Below, one piece after another: positions 17,387 to 25,368 of a DNA stretch of 64,000 nucleotides. Under the pieces are notes generated by a model. That model searched no databases, was not told the origin of the DNA, and saw nothing but the letters and a program-made list of their open reading frames with translations. Numbering within the stretch: the first letter of the stretch is position 1; each line of letters opens with the position of its first letter. A program made the translations under genes and the position numbers. The stretch comes from Ruminococcus sp. (GTDB lineage Bacteria; Bacillota; Clostridia; Oscillospirales; Ruminococcaceae): NCBI GenBank assembly GCA_021770655.1, contig JAETQO010000012.1, positions 44,292 through 108,291 on the forward strand, in the 5' to 3' direction.

Positions 17387-17415
17387 GAGCCGACAGCGTT
17401 TGTCGGCTCTTTTTG
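17387..17415 (+). terminator. Terminator of the mini-ORF array RNA
   Basis: Perfect 9-bp stem GAGCCGACA/TGTCGGCTC with loop GCGTT, followed by TTTTTGTT. Confidence 0.9.
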
Positions 17416-17488
17416 TTAAGACATAAAAGCTGTGTTATTGTGTACCGATCAATCATGTAGTCGGGGAAAATAATTATTATGCAAAAAG

Positions 17489-17525
17489 CTGCCGTCAAAT
17501 CCGAATTTAACGAGAATGACGGCAG
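17489..17525 (-). terminator. Terminator of the aldo/keto reductase gene
   Basis: Stem CTGCCGTCA/TGACGGCAG with a 19-base loop. T-rich tracts lie on both sides, so it may act in both directions; it follows the reductase stop by 17 bases. Confidence 0.75.
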
Positions 17526-17541
17526 TTTTGTTTTTTATCAG

Positions 17542-18510
17542 CTATATAATATTTTCAAGAAAAGCAATGGTCTTGGCGTCATATGTAAGATCCTGAGCCT
17601 GCATATCCTCTTCAAGCTGCCACAGCTTTGTTACCGCAAAAACCGATGAAACAAAAAACGGCTGGCTGTTCAGATAGCCGAGAGGTATAACTGCCGGAGA
17701 ATCCCCTGTCTGCTCACTCAGACGCTTTACGCGGGCAAGCCTTGCAAGATTTGCAGTTCCGGCATATTGACCCTCCGGAAGATTGTTGGCCGCATCGCCT
17801 TTGGCAAGCTTGGCAAAAAAGCCCTTCGCCTGTGGAGAAAACGCCATGACAGGAAAATTATTTTTCTTATACCATTGAAATTCCTTGGTGTCCATACACA
17901 CAAGAGTATCATCGCCGAAAGTCTCTGCACTTGCATGAGCAAGGCTGTAATTTATCTGGCTGATGCGGATAGGCTCGAGCCCGTTTGACTCGGCAAAGGC
18001 ATTAGCCTCTTCTATTCTCTTGGTCGTCCAGTTGGATACTCCGATAAAGTGTATCTTTCCGCTCTTGTAAAAATCATTAAGCACCGGCATTATTTCCTCC
18101 ACAGGAACTTTCGTGTCGTCCCGATGCAGAAAATAGACGTCGATATAATCCACGCCCAATACAGACAAGCTTTCCTCCAGATCTGCGGTAAGCTCTTCCC
18201 TGCCAAGCCTGTTAACGTCCATATGACCCATTAGCGGGTGTCCGCCCTTTGTCGCAATGCAGATCTTGTCACGGCAGTTTCTCGCTTTGAGCCAGCGTCC
18301 GATAACTCCCTCGCTGGCATTATGACCTTCCTCAAGCCAATCGCAGTATACTCGTGCCGTATCTATGCACCAGCCGCCAAGCTCTGCATACTTATCGAGA
18401 AATTCAAAATAAGTATCGTCGCAGTCACTTCTCTCAAAACCTGCGGCACCAAAGGTCAATGCCGGGATCTTTATCTCATATTTATCATTTTTAAGAGTAC
18501 AGCTTAACAT
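17542..18510 (-). CDS. Aldo/keto reductase
   Basis: 322 residues, a (beta/alpha)8 NADPH-dependent oxidoreductase. The catalytic tetrad is visible: Asp and Tyr in CIDTARVY (about 53-60), Lys in CIATKGG (about 92) and His in VYFLHRDD (about 132). NWTTKRIEEANAFA and SQINYSLAH follow the family order. Cytoplasmic, monocistronic. The substrate is not predictable; related clostridial enzymes act on sugars or aldehydes. Confidence 0.88.
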   Translation of the reverse strand: MLSCTLKNDKYEIKIPALTFGAAGFERSDCDDTYFEFLDKYAELGGWCIDTARVYCDWLEEGHNASEGVIGRWLKARNCRDKICIATKGGHPLMGHMDVNRLGREELTADLEESLSVLGVDYIDVYFLHRDDTKVPVEEIMPVLNDFYKSGKIHFIGVSNWTTKRIEEANAFAESNGLEPIRISQINYSLAHASAETFGDDTLVCMDTKEFQWYKKNNFPVMAFSPQAKGFFAKLAKGDAANNLPEGQYAGTANLARLARVKRLSEQTGDSPAVIPLGYLNSQPFFVSSVFAVTKLWQLEEDMQAQDLTYDAKTIAFLENII

Positions 18511-18657
18511 AACAAATTCCCCCTTGTCATACTTCTTTCATACTATTCCTATACATATAATTATATTACAGCACTGTTTACATAAATAAAAGTATACCAT
18601 ACATTAAGGACTTTTTCCACAGAATTTTGTAAAATTTTATTTTTTTATAAAAAACGC

Positions 18658-18686
18658 TTGACAAGCTCGGTAACTTGATATATAAT
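18658..18686 (+). promoter_or_regulatory. Promoter of the ylxM-ffh operon
   Basis: TTGACA (18658-18663), 17 bases, TATAAT (18681-18686): a full consensus promoter 55 bases before ylxM. Confidence 0.85.
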
Positions 18687-18741
18687 AGTTAATATTGTAA
18701 AGGCTGTTAGCTTTACAACTTGTCGATTTGGAGGGATTGCA

Positions 18742-19131
18742 ATGAGTAAAAACCTTGAAAACAGCGTACTTCTCGATTTGTACGGCAGTCTGCTCACCGA
18801 CAAACAGAATGAGATAATGGATTTGTATTACAACGACGACCTATCGCTGGGCGAAATTGCCGCTCAGCTTGATATTTCAAGACAGGGCGTACACGACGCT
18901 GTAAAGAAATGTGAAAACGCTCTTGCTGATTATGAAAGCAAGCTTGGTCTTTACAGACAGCAAAGAGAATATCTTGAACAGCTTAAAGAATTCAAGGCTC
19001 AGGCTCTTGCGGTATTTGAAGAATGCAAACGCAAGAATTTTGCGAGAGACATTGCAGAGAAAACTATTGTACTGCTTGAAAACCTTGACAGCAAGTTTCA
19101 AGAATTTGATACGGCGGAATATACTGAATAA
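18742..19131 (+). CDS. ylxM: YlxM-type helix-turn-helix protein (UPF0122)
   Basis: 129 residues. The sigma-factor-like region [41 protein letters not shown] is the family hallmark; the C-terminal half is a coiled-coil-like helix. YlxM genes sit directly before ffh in Firmicutes and are linked to SRP assembly. Here 21 bases separate it from ffh, under a consensus promoter. Confidence 0.93.
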   Translation: MSKNLENSVLLDLYGSLLTDKQNEIMDLYYNDDLSLGEIAAQLDISRQGVHDAVKKCENALADYESKLGLYRQQREYLEQLKEFKAQALAVFEECKRKNFARDIAEKTIVLLENLDSKFQEFDTAEYTE

Positions 19132-19152
19132 ACATATAACGGAGGATTGATT

Positions 19153-20523
19153 ATGGCGTTTGAAGGACTTTCAGAAAAACTTAACGGCGTGTTCAAGCGT
19201 CTGAAATCAAGAGGAAAGCTGAGCGAGGCCGACGTTAAGGAGGCTATGCGCGAAGTCAAAATGGCTTTGCTGGAGGCGGACGTAAGCTATAAGGTGGTTA
19301 AGGATTTTATTTCCAAGGTCACTGAACGAAGCGTCGGCGAAGAGGTTTTAAAGAGCCTTACTCCCGGTCAGCAGGTAATCAAGATAGTTAACGAGGAGCT
19401 TATCAAGCTCATGGGCGAAGCTAATTCAAAGATTAACTTCCCCAACAAACCGCCCTGCATCATTATGATGTGCGGACTTCAGGGTTCGGGTAAAACTACC
19501 CATGCAGCTAAGCTTGCAAAGATGTTCAAAAAAGAGGGCAAAAGGCCGTTGCTTATCGCCGCGGACGTTTACAGACCTGCCGCTATCGAGCAGTTAAAGG
19601 TAGTCGGAGAGAGAGCCGAGGTCGCAGTTTTTGAGATGGGGCAGATTGATCCGAGAAAAATCGTTAAAGAGGGCATCAAACACGCTAAAGATTACGGAAA
19701 CGACCTTGTTATTATAGATACTGCGGGACGTCTGCATATTGATGAAGAACTTATGAACGAGCTTAAAGACATCAAGAAGATCGCAGAGCCAAACGAGATC
19801 ATGCTTGTAGTAGACGCAATGATCGGTCAGGACGCAGTCAAGGTAGCTTCAAGCTTTGACGAGGCTCTGGGAATCGACAGCGTTATACTTACAAAGCTTG
19901 ATTCCGATACACGAGGCGGCGCGGCGCTTTCCGTTCTGGCTGTAACCGGTAAACCGATCAAGTTTGTAGGTATGGGCGAAAAGCTTGACGAGTTTGAGGC
20001 GTTCCATCCCGAAAGAATGGCTTCGAGAATCCTCGGCATGGGCGATATGCTCACGCTTATCGAAAAGGCTACTCAAACGGTGGACGAAAAGGACGCCCAG
20101 AAGCTTGCGCAGAAAATGCAGGACAAGGGTTTTGATCTTAACGACCTGCTGGAACAGATGAAGCAGATACACAAAATGGGTTCAATGAAATCCATAATAA
20201 AAATGCTTCCGGGTGCAAACAAAGTCAGTGATGAACAGGTCGAGCAGGGCGAAGTACAGCTCAGAAAGACCGAAGCTATGATAAATTCCATGACTAAGGC
20301 TGAAAGAGAAAAGCCTTCTATGATCGATCCGAAGAGAAAAAGAAGGATCGCGGCAGGAAGCGGGACTCAGGTTTCCGATGTAAACACACTGCTGAAACAG
20401 TTTGACCAGATGCAGAAAATGATGAAACAATTTGGTCTCGGCGGAAATCTTCACGGAAAGAAATCGAGGAAGAACAGAGCCGCATTGCTGAAAGGTCTGG
20501 GCGGAGGAATGCCGCCGGTATAA
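19153..20523 (+). CDS. ffh: Signal recognition particle protein Ffh (SRP54)
   Basis: 456 residues. N domain about 1-95; GTPase domain with G1 GLQGSGKTTHAAK (about 107), DTAGRLHIDEELM, and TKLDSDTRGGAALS; C-terminal methionine-rich M domain (about 310-450) with repeated Met clusters for signal sequence and SRP RNA binding. It targets nascent membrane and secreted proteins together with FtsY. The ATG at 19153 follows GGAGG by seven bases. Confidence 0.97.
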   Translation: MAFEGLSEKLNGVFKRLKSRGKLSEADVKEAMREVKMALLEADVSYKVVKDFISKVTERSVGEEVLKSLTPGQQVIKIVNEELIKLMGEANSKINFPNKPPCIIMMCGLQGSGKTTHAAKLAKMFKKEGKRPLLIAADVYRPAAIEQLKVVGERAEVAVFEMGQIDPRKIVKEGIKHAKDYGNDLVIIDTAGRLHIDEELMNELKDIKKIAEPNEIMLVVDAMIGQDAVKVASSFDEALGIDSVILTKLDSDTRGGAALSVLAVTGKPIKFVGMGEKLDEFEAFHPERMASRILGMGDMLTLIEKATQTVDEKDAQKLAQKMQDKGFDLNDLLEQMKQIHKMGSMKSIIKMLPGANKVSDEQVEQGEVQLRKTEAMINSMTKAEREKPSMIDPKRKRRIAAGSGTQVSDVNTLLKQFDQMQKMMKQFGLGGNLHGKKSRKNRAALLKGLGGGMPPV

Positions 20524-20566
20524 TTTGTGAGTAAACAAAAAAATAAAATGATAGGAGATATTGAAT

Positions 20567-20749
20567 ATGGGGGCTTTTTTAGGTATTATAGGCATTGCAT
20601 TAGTAGTCATGGGACTTTTTGACATCGGTAACAGAAGCGGACTTCTCGGACTGATGTTCGGCGACAATGATGCATACAGAATGGCTAACAGAATTGCAGA
20701 AGGCCTGATCGGCACAGTTATGATCATAATTGGCATAATACTAACCTGA
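20567..20749 (+). CDS. Small two-helix membrane protein
   Basis: 60 residues: a hydrophobic helix at 4-22, a loop with NRSGLLGLMFGDNDAYR, and a second helix at 40-59. AGGAG lies nine bases before the ATG. The layout resembles the next gene, but sequence identity is low. Not recognised; it lies between ffh and rpsP. Confidence 0.65.
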   Translation: MGAFLGIIGIALVVMGLFDIGNRSGLLGLMFGDNDAYRMANRIAEGLIGTVMIIIGIILT

Positions 20750-20791
20750 TCTTCCGATGAATGAACTGAATTAAAGGGAGAAACAGGTACA

Positions 20792-20986
20792 ATGGAGATT
20801 TTTTTACCGATTTTTGCGATAATTGCAGGATTGTTCTGCATTGTGTGTGCAGTCAAGGAGTACGACTGGTTTATGGAAAACCGCAAAGCCAGACCGATAG
20901 TTGCAATATTCGGCAGAGACGGTGCAAAGATATTTTATATTATTTTAGGCGCATTTATTATATTAATGGGAATACTTGCAATGTAG
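20792..20986 (+). CDS. Imm17-like small membrane protein
   Basis: 64 residues, two transmembrane helices with a basic link. KEYDWFMENRKARPIVAIFG and GRDGAKIFYIILGAFIILMG resemble the Imm17 family of immunity proteins from polymorphic toxin systems. No toxin gene is adjacent, so an immunity role is not supported by context; a housekeeping membrane role in the ffh-rpsP interval is equally possible. Confidence 0.7.
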   Translation: MEIFLPIFAIIAGLFCIVCAVKEYDWFMENRKARPIVAIFGRDGAKIFYIILGAFIILMGILAM

Positions 20987-21039
20987 ATCAACTTGTTTGA
21001 TTTATATAAATCAGATCATTATACGGAGGTGAATATATA

Positions 21040-21282
21040 ATGGCAGTAAAAATCAGACTCAGAAGAATGGGCGCTAAGAAGGCTCCTTTCTACAGAATTG
21101 TTGTTGCTGATTCAAGATACCCCAGAGACGGTCGTTTCATTGAGGAGCTTGGTTACTATGATCCTACCAAGTCCCCTTCCGTACTCAAGGTTGACGACGA
21201 AAAGACTAAGTCATGGATCGCTAACGGCGCACAGCCTACCGACACAGTAAAGGCTCTTCTCAAGAAGAACGGCACTCTTTAA
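21040..21282 (+). CDS. rpsP: 30S ribosomal protein S16
   Basis: 80 residues. [20 protein letters not shown] and [22 protein letters not shown] are diagnostic. It binds 16S rRNA during small-subunit assembly. GGAGG precedes the start by nine bases. Followed by khpA, as in other Firmicutes. Confidence 0.98.
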   Translation: MAVKIRLRRMGAKKAPFYRIVVADSRYPRDGRFIEELGYYDPTKSPSVLKVDDEKTKSWIANGAQPTDTVKALLKKNGTL

Positions 21283-21352
21283 TCGGACTTATTGATGTAC
21301 CGGACGGCAGATGAATTTCAGCGGCAGTTTGTACATCAATATTTATCCAATC

Positions 21353-21399
21353 AGTAAGGCACTTATCCCACCACTTCGCCTTACTGGTTTAACGGTGGG
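21353..21399 (+). other. Possible H-type pseudoknot in the khpA leader
   Basis: AGTAAGGC (21353-21360) pairs with GCCTTACT (21378-21385). The loop between them contains CCCACC (21367-21372), which can pair with GGTGGG (21394-21399). The connecting segments are 6, 5 and 8 bases. It lies 41 bases before the khpA ATG. A separate TTGATGTAC/GTACATCAA stem (21292-21339) precedes it. Prediction by eye only. Confidence 0.4.
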
Positions 21400-21440
21400 G
21401 ATTTTACCCGCCCGTTTCCGTGGGAGAATGGAGGAATCTT

Positions 21441-21674
21441 ATGAAGGAATTACTCGAAACGATCGTTTCAGAACTGGTTGAAAACAAGGACGCTGTTGAA
21501 GTTGTCGTAGATGAGCCTAATGCCGAGGGAATCGTGGTTTATCATCTCCACGTTGCCCCGGACGATATGGGCAGAGTCATCGGAAAGCAGGGTCGTATCG
21601 CAAAGGCTATCAGAGTTGTAATGCGTGCCGGCGCTTCCCGTATCAATCAGAAGATCATGGTTGAAATTGATTAG
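21441..21674 (+). CDS. khpA: KH-domain RNA-binding protein KhpA
   Basis: 77 residues with a single KH domain. VYHLHVAPDDMGRVIGKQGRIAKAIRVVMRA contains the GxxG loop (GKQG) that grips RNA. KhpA partners KhpB in Firmicutes and influences cell-wall growth. The ATG follows GGAGG by six bases. rimM and trmD, its usual followers, are not next; an R1 repeat is. Confidence 0.93.
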   Translation: MKELLETIVSELVENKDAVEVVVDEPNAEGIVVYHLHVAPDDMGRVIGKQGRIAKAIRVVMRAGASRINQKIMVEID

Positions 21675-21720
21675 TTTTCAGAATAAAAATTTTGCCCCGT
21701 GCAAATACTAAACATATATT

Positions 21721-21895
21721 CAGGCAACACCGCGCAACTATTGTGTGCGGATAACGCAGAAAATTTTTCGTTAGATTGTATAGACACGACGCAGGAATAC
21801 TTGCGTCGTTCAATGAGTTTCTGTACAAGATAACGGAAAATTGGCAAGTTAGACGTACACAAAGCCGTTAGGCGGTAGTTTTGTGGTGTTGCCTT
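21721..21895. repeat. R1 repeat, full-length copy in inverted orientation
   Basis: About 175 bp. Left end CAGGCAACACCGCGCAACTA, right end TAGTTTTGTGGTGTTGCCTT. The interior matches the copy at 3738 in reverse complement, including GCAAGTTAGACGTACACAAA. It fills the gap between khpA and the TauE-like genes and ends 30 bases before the first TauE start. Confidence 0.85.
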
Positions 21896-21924
21896 TATGT
21901 TTGGTTTTGTACGGGGTGATTTTT

Positions 21925-22287
21925 TTGCGCGGATTTTTCAAAAAGCATTTTACAGCTATAACGGGTATGACCGTGGGGATATGTAACGGACTTTTCGGTT
22001 CAGGCGGAGGAATGACCGCTGTCCCAATGCTGGAAAAGGGCGGAATGGAGCCGAAAAAAGCTCATGCCACATCTATAGCAATAACGCTTCCGCTCTCGGT
22101 GATAAGCGGTATGTTCTATTTCGGCGGTGGAAATCTCCGTCTGATCGAGGCGATCAAGTTCATTCCTCTGGGCTTGGCAGGAGCCGCCGTTGGTTCTATA
22201 TTTATGAAAAAGCTCTCAAACAAGCTTTTAAAGCGCGTTTTCAGTGCGCTTATGATAATAGCAGGAATACGGATATTTATGAAATAG
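21925..22287 (+). CDS. TauE/SafE-family half-transporter, first of a pair
   Basis: 120 residues with about four membrane helices and the family motif GICNGLFGSGGGMTAVPML. Canonical TauE/SafE sulfite/organic anion exporters have two such repeats in one chain of about 250 residues; here each repeat has its own gene. A TTG start at 21925 with GGGGTGA just upstream is preferred, since an upstream GTG in this frame lies within the R1 repeat. Confidence 0.78.
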   Translation: MRGFFKKHFTAITGMTVGICNGLFGSGGGMTAVPMLEKGGMEPKKAHATSIAITLPLSVISGMFYFGGGNLRLIEAIKFIPLGLAGAAVGSIFMKKLSNKLLKRVFSALMIIAGIRIFMK

Positions 22288-22296
22288 GGTGAAAAA

Positions 22297-22677
22297 TTGG
22301 ACTGGTATATCATCTGTACCGTTGCTTTCCTTACAGGAATTTTTGCTTCAATGGGGCTTGGCGGCGGAATGGTGCTTATCGTGTATCTTACGGTAATCGA
22401 GGGATCATCTCAGATTACGGCTCAAGGAATAAACCTGATGTTTTTTGTTCCCATTGCGATGATGAGCCTTATCCTTCACACCCGAAACGGGCTTGTTGAA
22501 TGGAAAGAAGCCGTTCCCGCAATTATCTGGGGAGCGGCTTCGGCGGCTTTATTCAGTATCCTTGCCAATAAGATGGATCAGGATATTCTTTCAAAAGCGT
22601 TCGCAGTTTTTCTTATTATTGCAGGGATCAAAGAGCTTTTCAGCAGTAAAGGAAAAACTGCCGACGATAAGCAATAG
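22297..22677 (+). CDS. TauE/SafE-family half-transporter, second of a pair
   Basis: 126 residues, about four membrane helices, motif GIFASMGLGGGMVLIVYL. It follows the first half after 9 bases and starts with TTG after GGGTGA. The two products probably assemble as a heterodimer equivalent to one full exporter. Substrate is unknown; sulfite or sulfonates are typical for the family. Confidence 0.78.
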   Translation: MDWYIICTVAFLTGIFASMGLGGGMVLIVYLTVIEGSSQITAQGINLMFFVPIAMMSLILHTRNGLVEWKEAVPAIIWGAASAALFSILANKMDQDILSKAFAVFLIIAGIKELFSSKGKTADDKQ

Positions 22678-23541
22678 CTATTTATCTTTTTCCAAAGTAT
22701 ATTCTATAATCTCGAACGGATCGGAGAATCGCTGAGTAACACCGCTGTTTCCGGTGCCTCTCGACACCACGAGAGTCGTTCCGCCTATGTCGTAAGCGCC
22801 GTCAACATACTGAGGGAATAAGCCTTGTCCGGGAGCGTAAAGCCCGTTCACAAAAGGAAGTTTTATAAGTCCGCCGTGAGCATGACCCGTGAAATCAATG
22901 TCGATATGCGTTCCCGCATATTCCGCCGAAACGTTGAAATAATTGCAGTCCTCAGGATAGTGATTGAGGAGTATAACAAAATCCTCCTTCGCCTGAGCCA
23001 GCACCTCAGCGTCATTGACCATATTATCAAGCCCTACAATACTTATGGAGTCCGTGCCGCGGGTAACAGTAGCACACTCATTAGTCAACACATTTACGCC
23101 GCACTCCTTTGCACCGCTTACAAAGGCAGTCCTATCCTCCTCGGACAGAGCATATTCGTGATTTCCAAGCACAAGATAGACAGGACATATATCGGTAAGC
23201 CTTTCCATAAGCTTCAGCGAACGATCCACTTCAGGAAAGAGACTGTCCACGCTGTCGCCGGTCACAAATATATAATCAGGCCCACAGTCATTTACCTTAT
23301 CGGCTAGACGTTCATAGTAGTCAAGTCCCCATTCGTTGTGAAAATCCGAGATATGAATTATTTTACAGCCGTCAAAGGATTCGGGAAGATCCTTGAAACT
23401 GCCCGACAGTTTCTTCACTTCTATATATGTATTTGACCATATAAAATCCGCCAGCACGGCAACTGTCAAAACTAGAATAACAACAAATATTATTTTCTTA
23501 TGCTTTTTATTCGATCGGCTTGTTTTTTCTTCTGTATTCAA
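22678..23541 (-). CDS. Membrane-anchored metallophosphoesterase
   Basis: 287 residues: an N-terminal helix at about 17-33, then a calcineurin-like domain. All metal motifs are visible: HISDFHNE, FVTGDSVD, LGNHEYAL, LLNHYPED and FTGHAHGG. It resembles YaeI/YkuE-type phosphodiesterases acting outside the membrane. Start: TTG at 23541, five bases after GGAGGG. This overlaps the end of ruvX by 35 bases. Confidence 0.88.
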   Translation of the reverse strand: MNTEEKTSRSNKKHKKIIFVVILVLTVAVLADFIWSNTYIEVKKLSGSFKDLPESFDGCKIIHISDFHNEWGLDYYERLADKVNDCGPDYIFVTGDSVDSLFPEVDRSLKLMERLTDICPVYLVLGNHEYALSEEDRTAFVSGAKECGVNVLTNECATVTRGTDSISIVGLDNMVNDAEVLAQAKEDFVILLNHYPEDCNYFNVSAEYAGTHIDIDFTGHAHGGLIKLPFVNGLYAPGQGLFPQYVDGAYDIGGTTLVVSRGTGNSGVTQRFSDPFEIIEYTLEKDK

Positions 23542-23935
23542 GATAGCCCTCCAATATTACCGTAGCGGCAACAGTGTCAACGACCGCTTTTCTTGCTTTG
23601 CCCCTTACGTTTGTCTGATTCAGGATATTATGTGCCGTAACAGTAGTTGAACGCTCGTCCCACATTCTTACGGGAATATCTGTATGAGTTTTTAAAAGCT
23701 CGGCAAATTCCCTGCACTTTTCGGCTCTCGGTCCTTCCGTACCGTTCATATTTATAGGCAGACCGACTATGATCTCCCCCGCACCATATTCCGCAGCGGT
23801 ATCTGCCGCCTTTTTCGCAAGCCTTGCGGCATTTCTTTCTTCTACCGTACCTATAGGAGATGCAAGAAACTCAGTCCTGTCGCTTATTGCGAAACCCGTT
23901 CTTACATCACCGTAATCCACAGCCATTATTTTCAT
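23507..23935 (-). CDS. ruvX: RuvX/YqgF RNase H-fold nuclease
   Basis: 142 residues. MKIMAVDYGDVRTGFAISD carries the first catalytic Asp, IIVGLPINMNGTEGPRA and MWDERSTTV the others. The family processes 16S or 23S rRNA 5' ends and was once annotated as a Holliday-junction resolvase. Overlaps the phosphoesterase downstream. Confidence 0.95.
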   Translation of the reverse strand: MKIMAVDYGDVRTGFAISDRTEFLASPIGTVEERNAARLAKKAADTAAEYGAGEIIVGLPINMNGTEGPRAEKCREFAELLKTHTDIPVRMWDERSTTVTAHNILNQTNVRGKARKAVVDTVAATVILEGYLEYRRKNKPIE

Positions 23936-24094
23936 AAAACGTCCTCATTCCTTGTAAATTATTTCTATTATATCACATTTGCTCTGTCAAGTCAAATAAC
24001 GTTATTTTGCATAAAAACAAAAAGGATAAAGGGTTCAAAACAGCTATTGTAACTATTGGAAATTTAATTTTGAGAATAGCTTTACAAATTGTTA

Positions 24095-24123
24095 TTGAAT
24101 TCAAATTTTCATTATGCTATAAT
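24095..24123 (+). promoter_or_regulatory. Promoter of the surface-protein gene
   Basis: TTGAAT (24095-24100), 17 bases, TATAAT (24118-24123), about 40 bases before the start. Confidence 0.65.
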
Positions 24124-24161
24124 TTTTATAATTTAATTATAGTACAATGGAGTTGTATACA

Positions 24162-24962
24162 ATGAAAAGAATGAAAAAAATATTTGCTTCTATATTCTTA
24201 TCCGCCGCTGTATTGGTATCGGGTGCACTTTCCATAGCCGCTTCCGCTACGAATGTCAAAGATGTTAAGATCGACTGCAAGGACGCTAAAAAAGCCAGCA
24301 CGTGGGGAAAAAGCCTGTCTGTCCCGAAAGACACTTTTAACATTGCCAGGATCACTGAGGATACTCAAATAATAGTTACTTTTGAATATGAAGACCCGAC
24401 TCAGGCTGAAAGTGCGGCAACTTCGCCTGTAGGTCTTGCTTTGCAAAGCTTTTCCGATCCGGACAACGCTCTTGCAGACGAGAAAGGTTCCGTATGGGCA
24501 GAAGTAAAGCCTACTACATATGACGAAAGCAGCGCTATTTTCTACTATCAGGATATACTGAGGGCATATGCCTCAAAGGATTTCGGAAAGATCGACTATT
24601 TGCACATCATCGCTCCGTCAGCGGCAGTTGTTAAGTGCACAAGCGTTACAATAACCGACTGCAATGACAAAGCGCCTGAGACAACAACTATAACCACGGC
24701 TGCCGAGGAATCTGCCGCTGAGGAGACTACAGCCGCACAGACAACCACGGAAACTGTTCAGACTACCGTCCAAAAGGATAACGCTTCATCTTCCGACAAC
24801 ACAGGCTCAAGCCCGATTTTTCTGATAATAGGAATCGTTTCAGGAATCGTTCTTGCCGTTGCGGTGGTCATCATTATTATGAACAAAAAATCCAGCAAGG
24901 CGTTTGATGTAAGCACAGGCGAATTTGTTTCAAAGAAAAAGCTGTCCAAAAAGAAAAAATAA
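24162..24962 (+). CDS. Secreted membrane-anchored surface protein
   Basis: 266 residues. An N-terminal signal peptide (MKRMKKIFASIFLSAAVLVS, cut near ASA), a globular domain of about 150 residues, a Thr/Glu-rich linker at about 170-210 and a C-terminal transmembrane helix (IFLIIGIVSGIVLAVAVVII), then a Lys-rich tail. The design is that of a type I surface protein with a spacer. No enzymatic or binding motif recognised. The ATG at 24162 follows GGAG by nine bases and is preferred to one 15 bases upstream. Confidence 0.8.
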   Translation: MKRMKKIFASIFLSAAVLVSGALSIAASATNVKDVKIDCKDAKKASTWGKSLSVPKDTFNIARITEDTQIIVTFEYEDPTQAESAATSPVGLALQSFSDPDNALADEKGSVWAEVKPTTYDESSAIFYYQDILRAYASKDFGKIDYLHIIAPSAAVVKCTSVTITDCNDKAPETTTITTAAEESAAEETTAAQTTTETVQTTVQKDNASSSDNTGSSPIFLIIGIVSGIVLAVAVVIIIMNKKSSKAFDVSTGEFVSKKKLSKKKK

Positions 24963-24979
24963 AATATCACATAAGTTCA

Positions 24980-25010
24980 AGCGGAGGGTAAGTCGCCCTC
25001 CGCTTTTATT
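24980..25010 (+). terminator. Terminator of the surface-protein gene
   Basis: AGCGGAGGG/CCCTCCGCT with a short loop and TTTATTTAT, 18 bases after the stop. Confidence 0.9.
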
Positions 25011-25024
25011 TATGTATCCAACGC

Positions 25025-25368
25025 AAAAACAAGTCCTGTCTGTGAAAATTGATTTCTGTGAGAAAGCCTTACGGCTTTTGAACGAGTAAAAAAATTATAA
25101 ACAGGCAAAAGATATTTGATGAAATGTAATCTGTTCTCCCCGCCGAACAGCGGGGAGAACAGACTTGACCGATATAACCTAAAGTACGATTTAATCATTT
25201 GCTTTTAATTCATTCGCAATTTTGCAACTTGAGCAAAAACCGTGGAAAAGCCTCAGGGAAATCAATTTTCAAAATATTAAATCGGGAAAAAACGATATTA
25301 TGTTTAAATTACAATAATTATCTGTATATCTTCCCCGCCGTACGGCGGGGAAGATATACAGAAACAAG
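25025..25368. repeat. Composite E-type palindromic element at the manA 5' end
   Basis: 25025-25056 matches one end of the 47.0-kb element (ACAAG, CTGTCTGTGAAAATTG, ATTTC). 25258-25368 matches the other end and core in reverse complement (GAAATCAATTTTC to ACAAG). The two parts are therefore in permuted order with about 200 bases between them. Inside are a perfect 42-bp palindrome (25321-25362) and a second hairpin with 14-bp arms TCTGTTCTCCCCGC. The element stops exactly where the mannose-6-phosphate isomerase homology begins. Confidence 0.7.

Larger units (their letters stand above)
16030..17415 (+). ncRNA. 1.4-kb RNA carrying an array of start-stop mini-ORFs
   Basis: Promoter at 15995 and terminator at 17387-17415 bracket a region with no ORF above 20 codons on this strand. 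The first 220 nt are hairpin-rich (for example AATAAG/CTTATT at 16055-16075). From 16253 onward a motif recurs 16 times: purine-rich Shine-Dalgarno, GUGAGUCC-like spacer, then usually AUG soon followed by a stop. I do not recognise it as GOLLD, ROOL, OLE or HEARO RNA, although a relation to a known large RNA cannot be excluded. Possible roles are a ribosome or protein decoy, a translated mini-gene array, or a large structured RNA. Confidence 0.6.

Noticed and set aside
16030..17400. CRISPR array reading of the 16-17.4 kb repeats
   Set aside because: Repeat units are short, variable and unevenly spaced, with no constant 25-40 base repeat and no cas genes.
21883..21924. Upstream GTG start for the first TauE-like gene
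   Set aside because: It lies inside the R1 repeat and lacks a ribosome site; TTG at 21925 has GGGGTGA.
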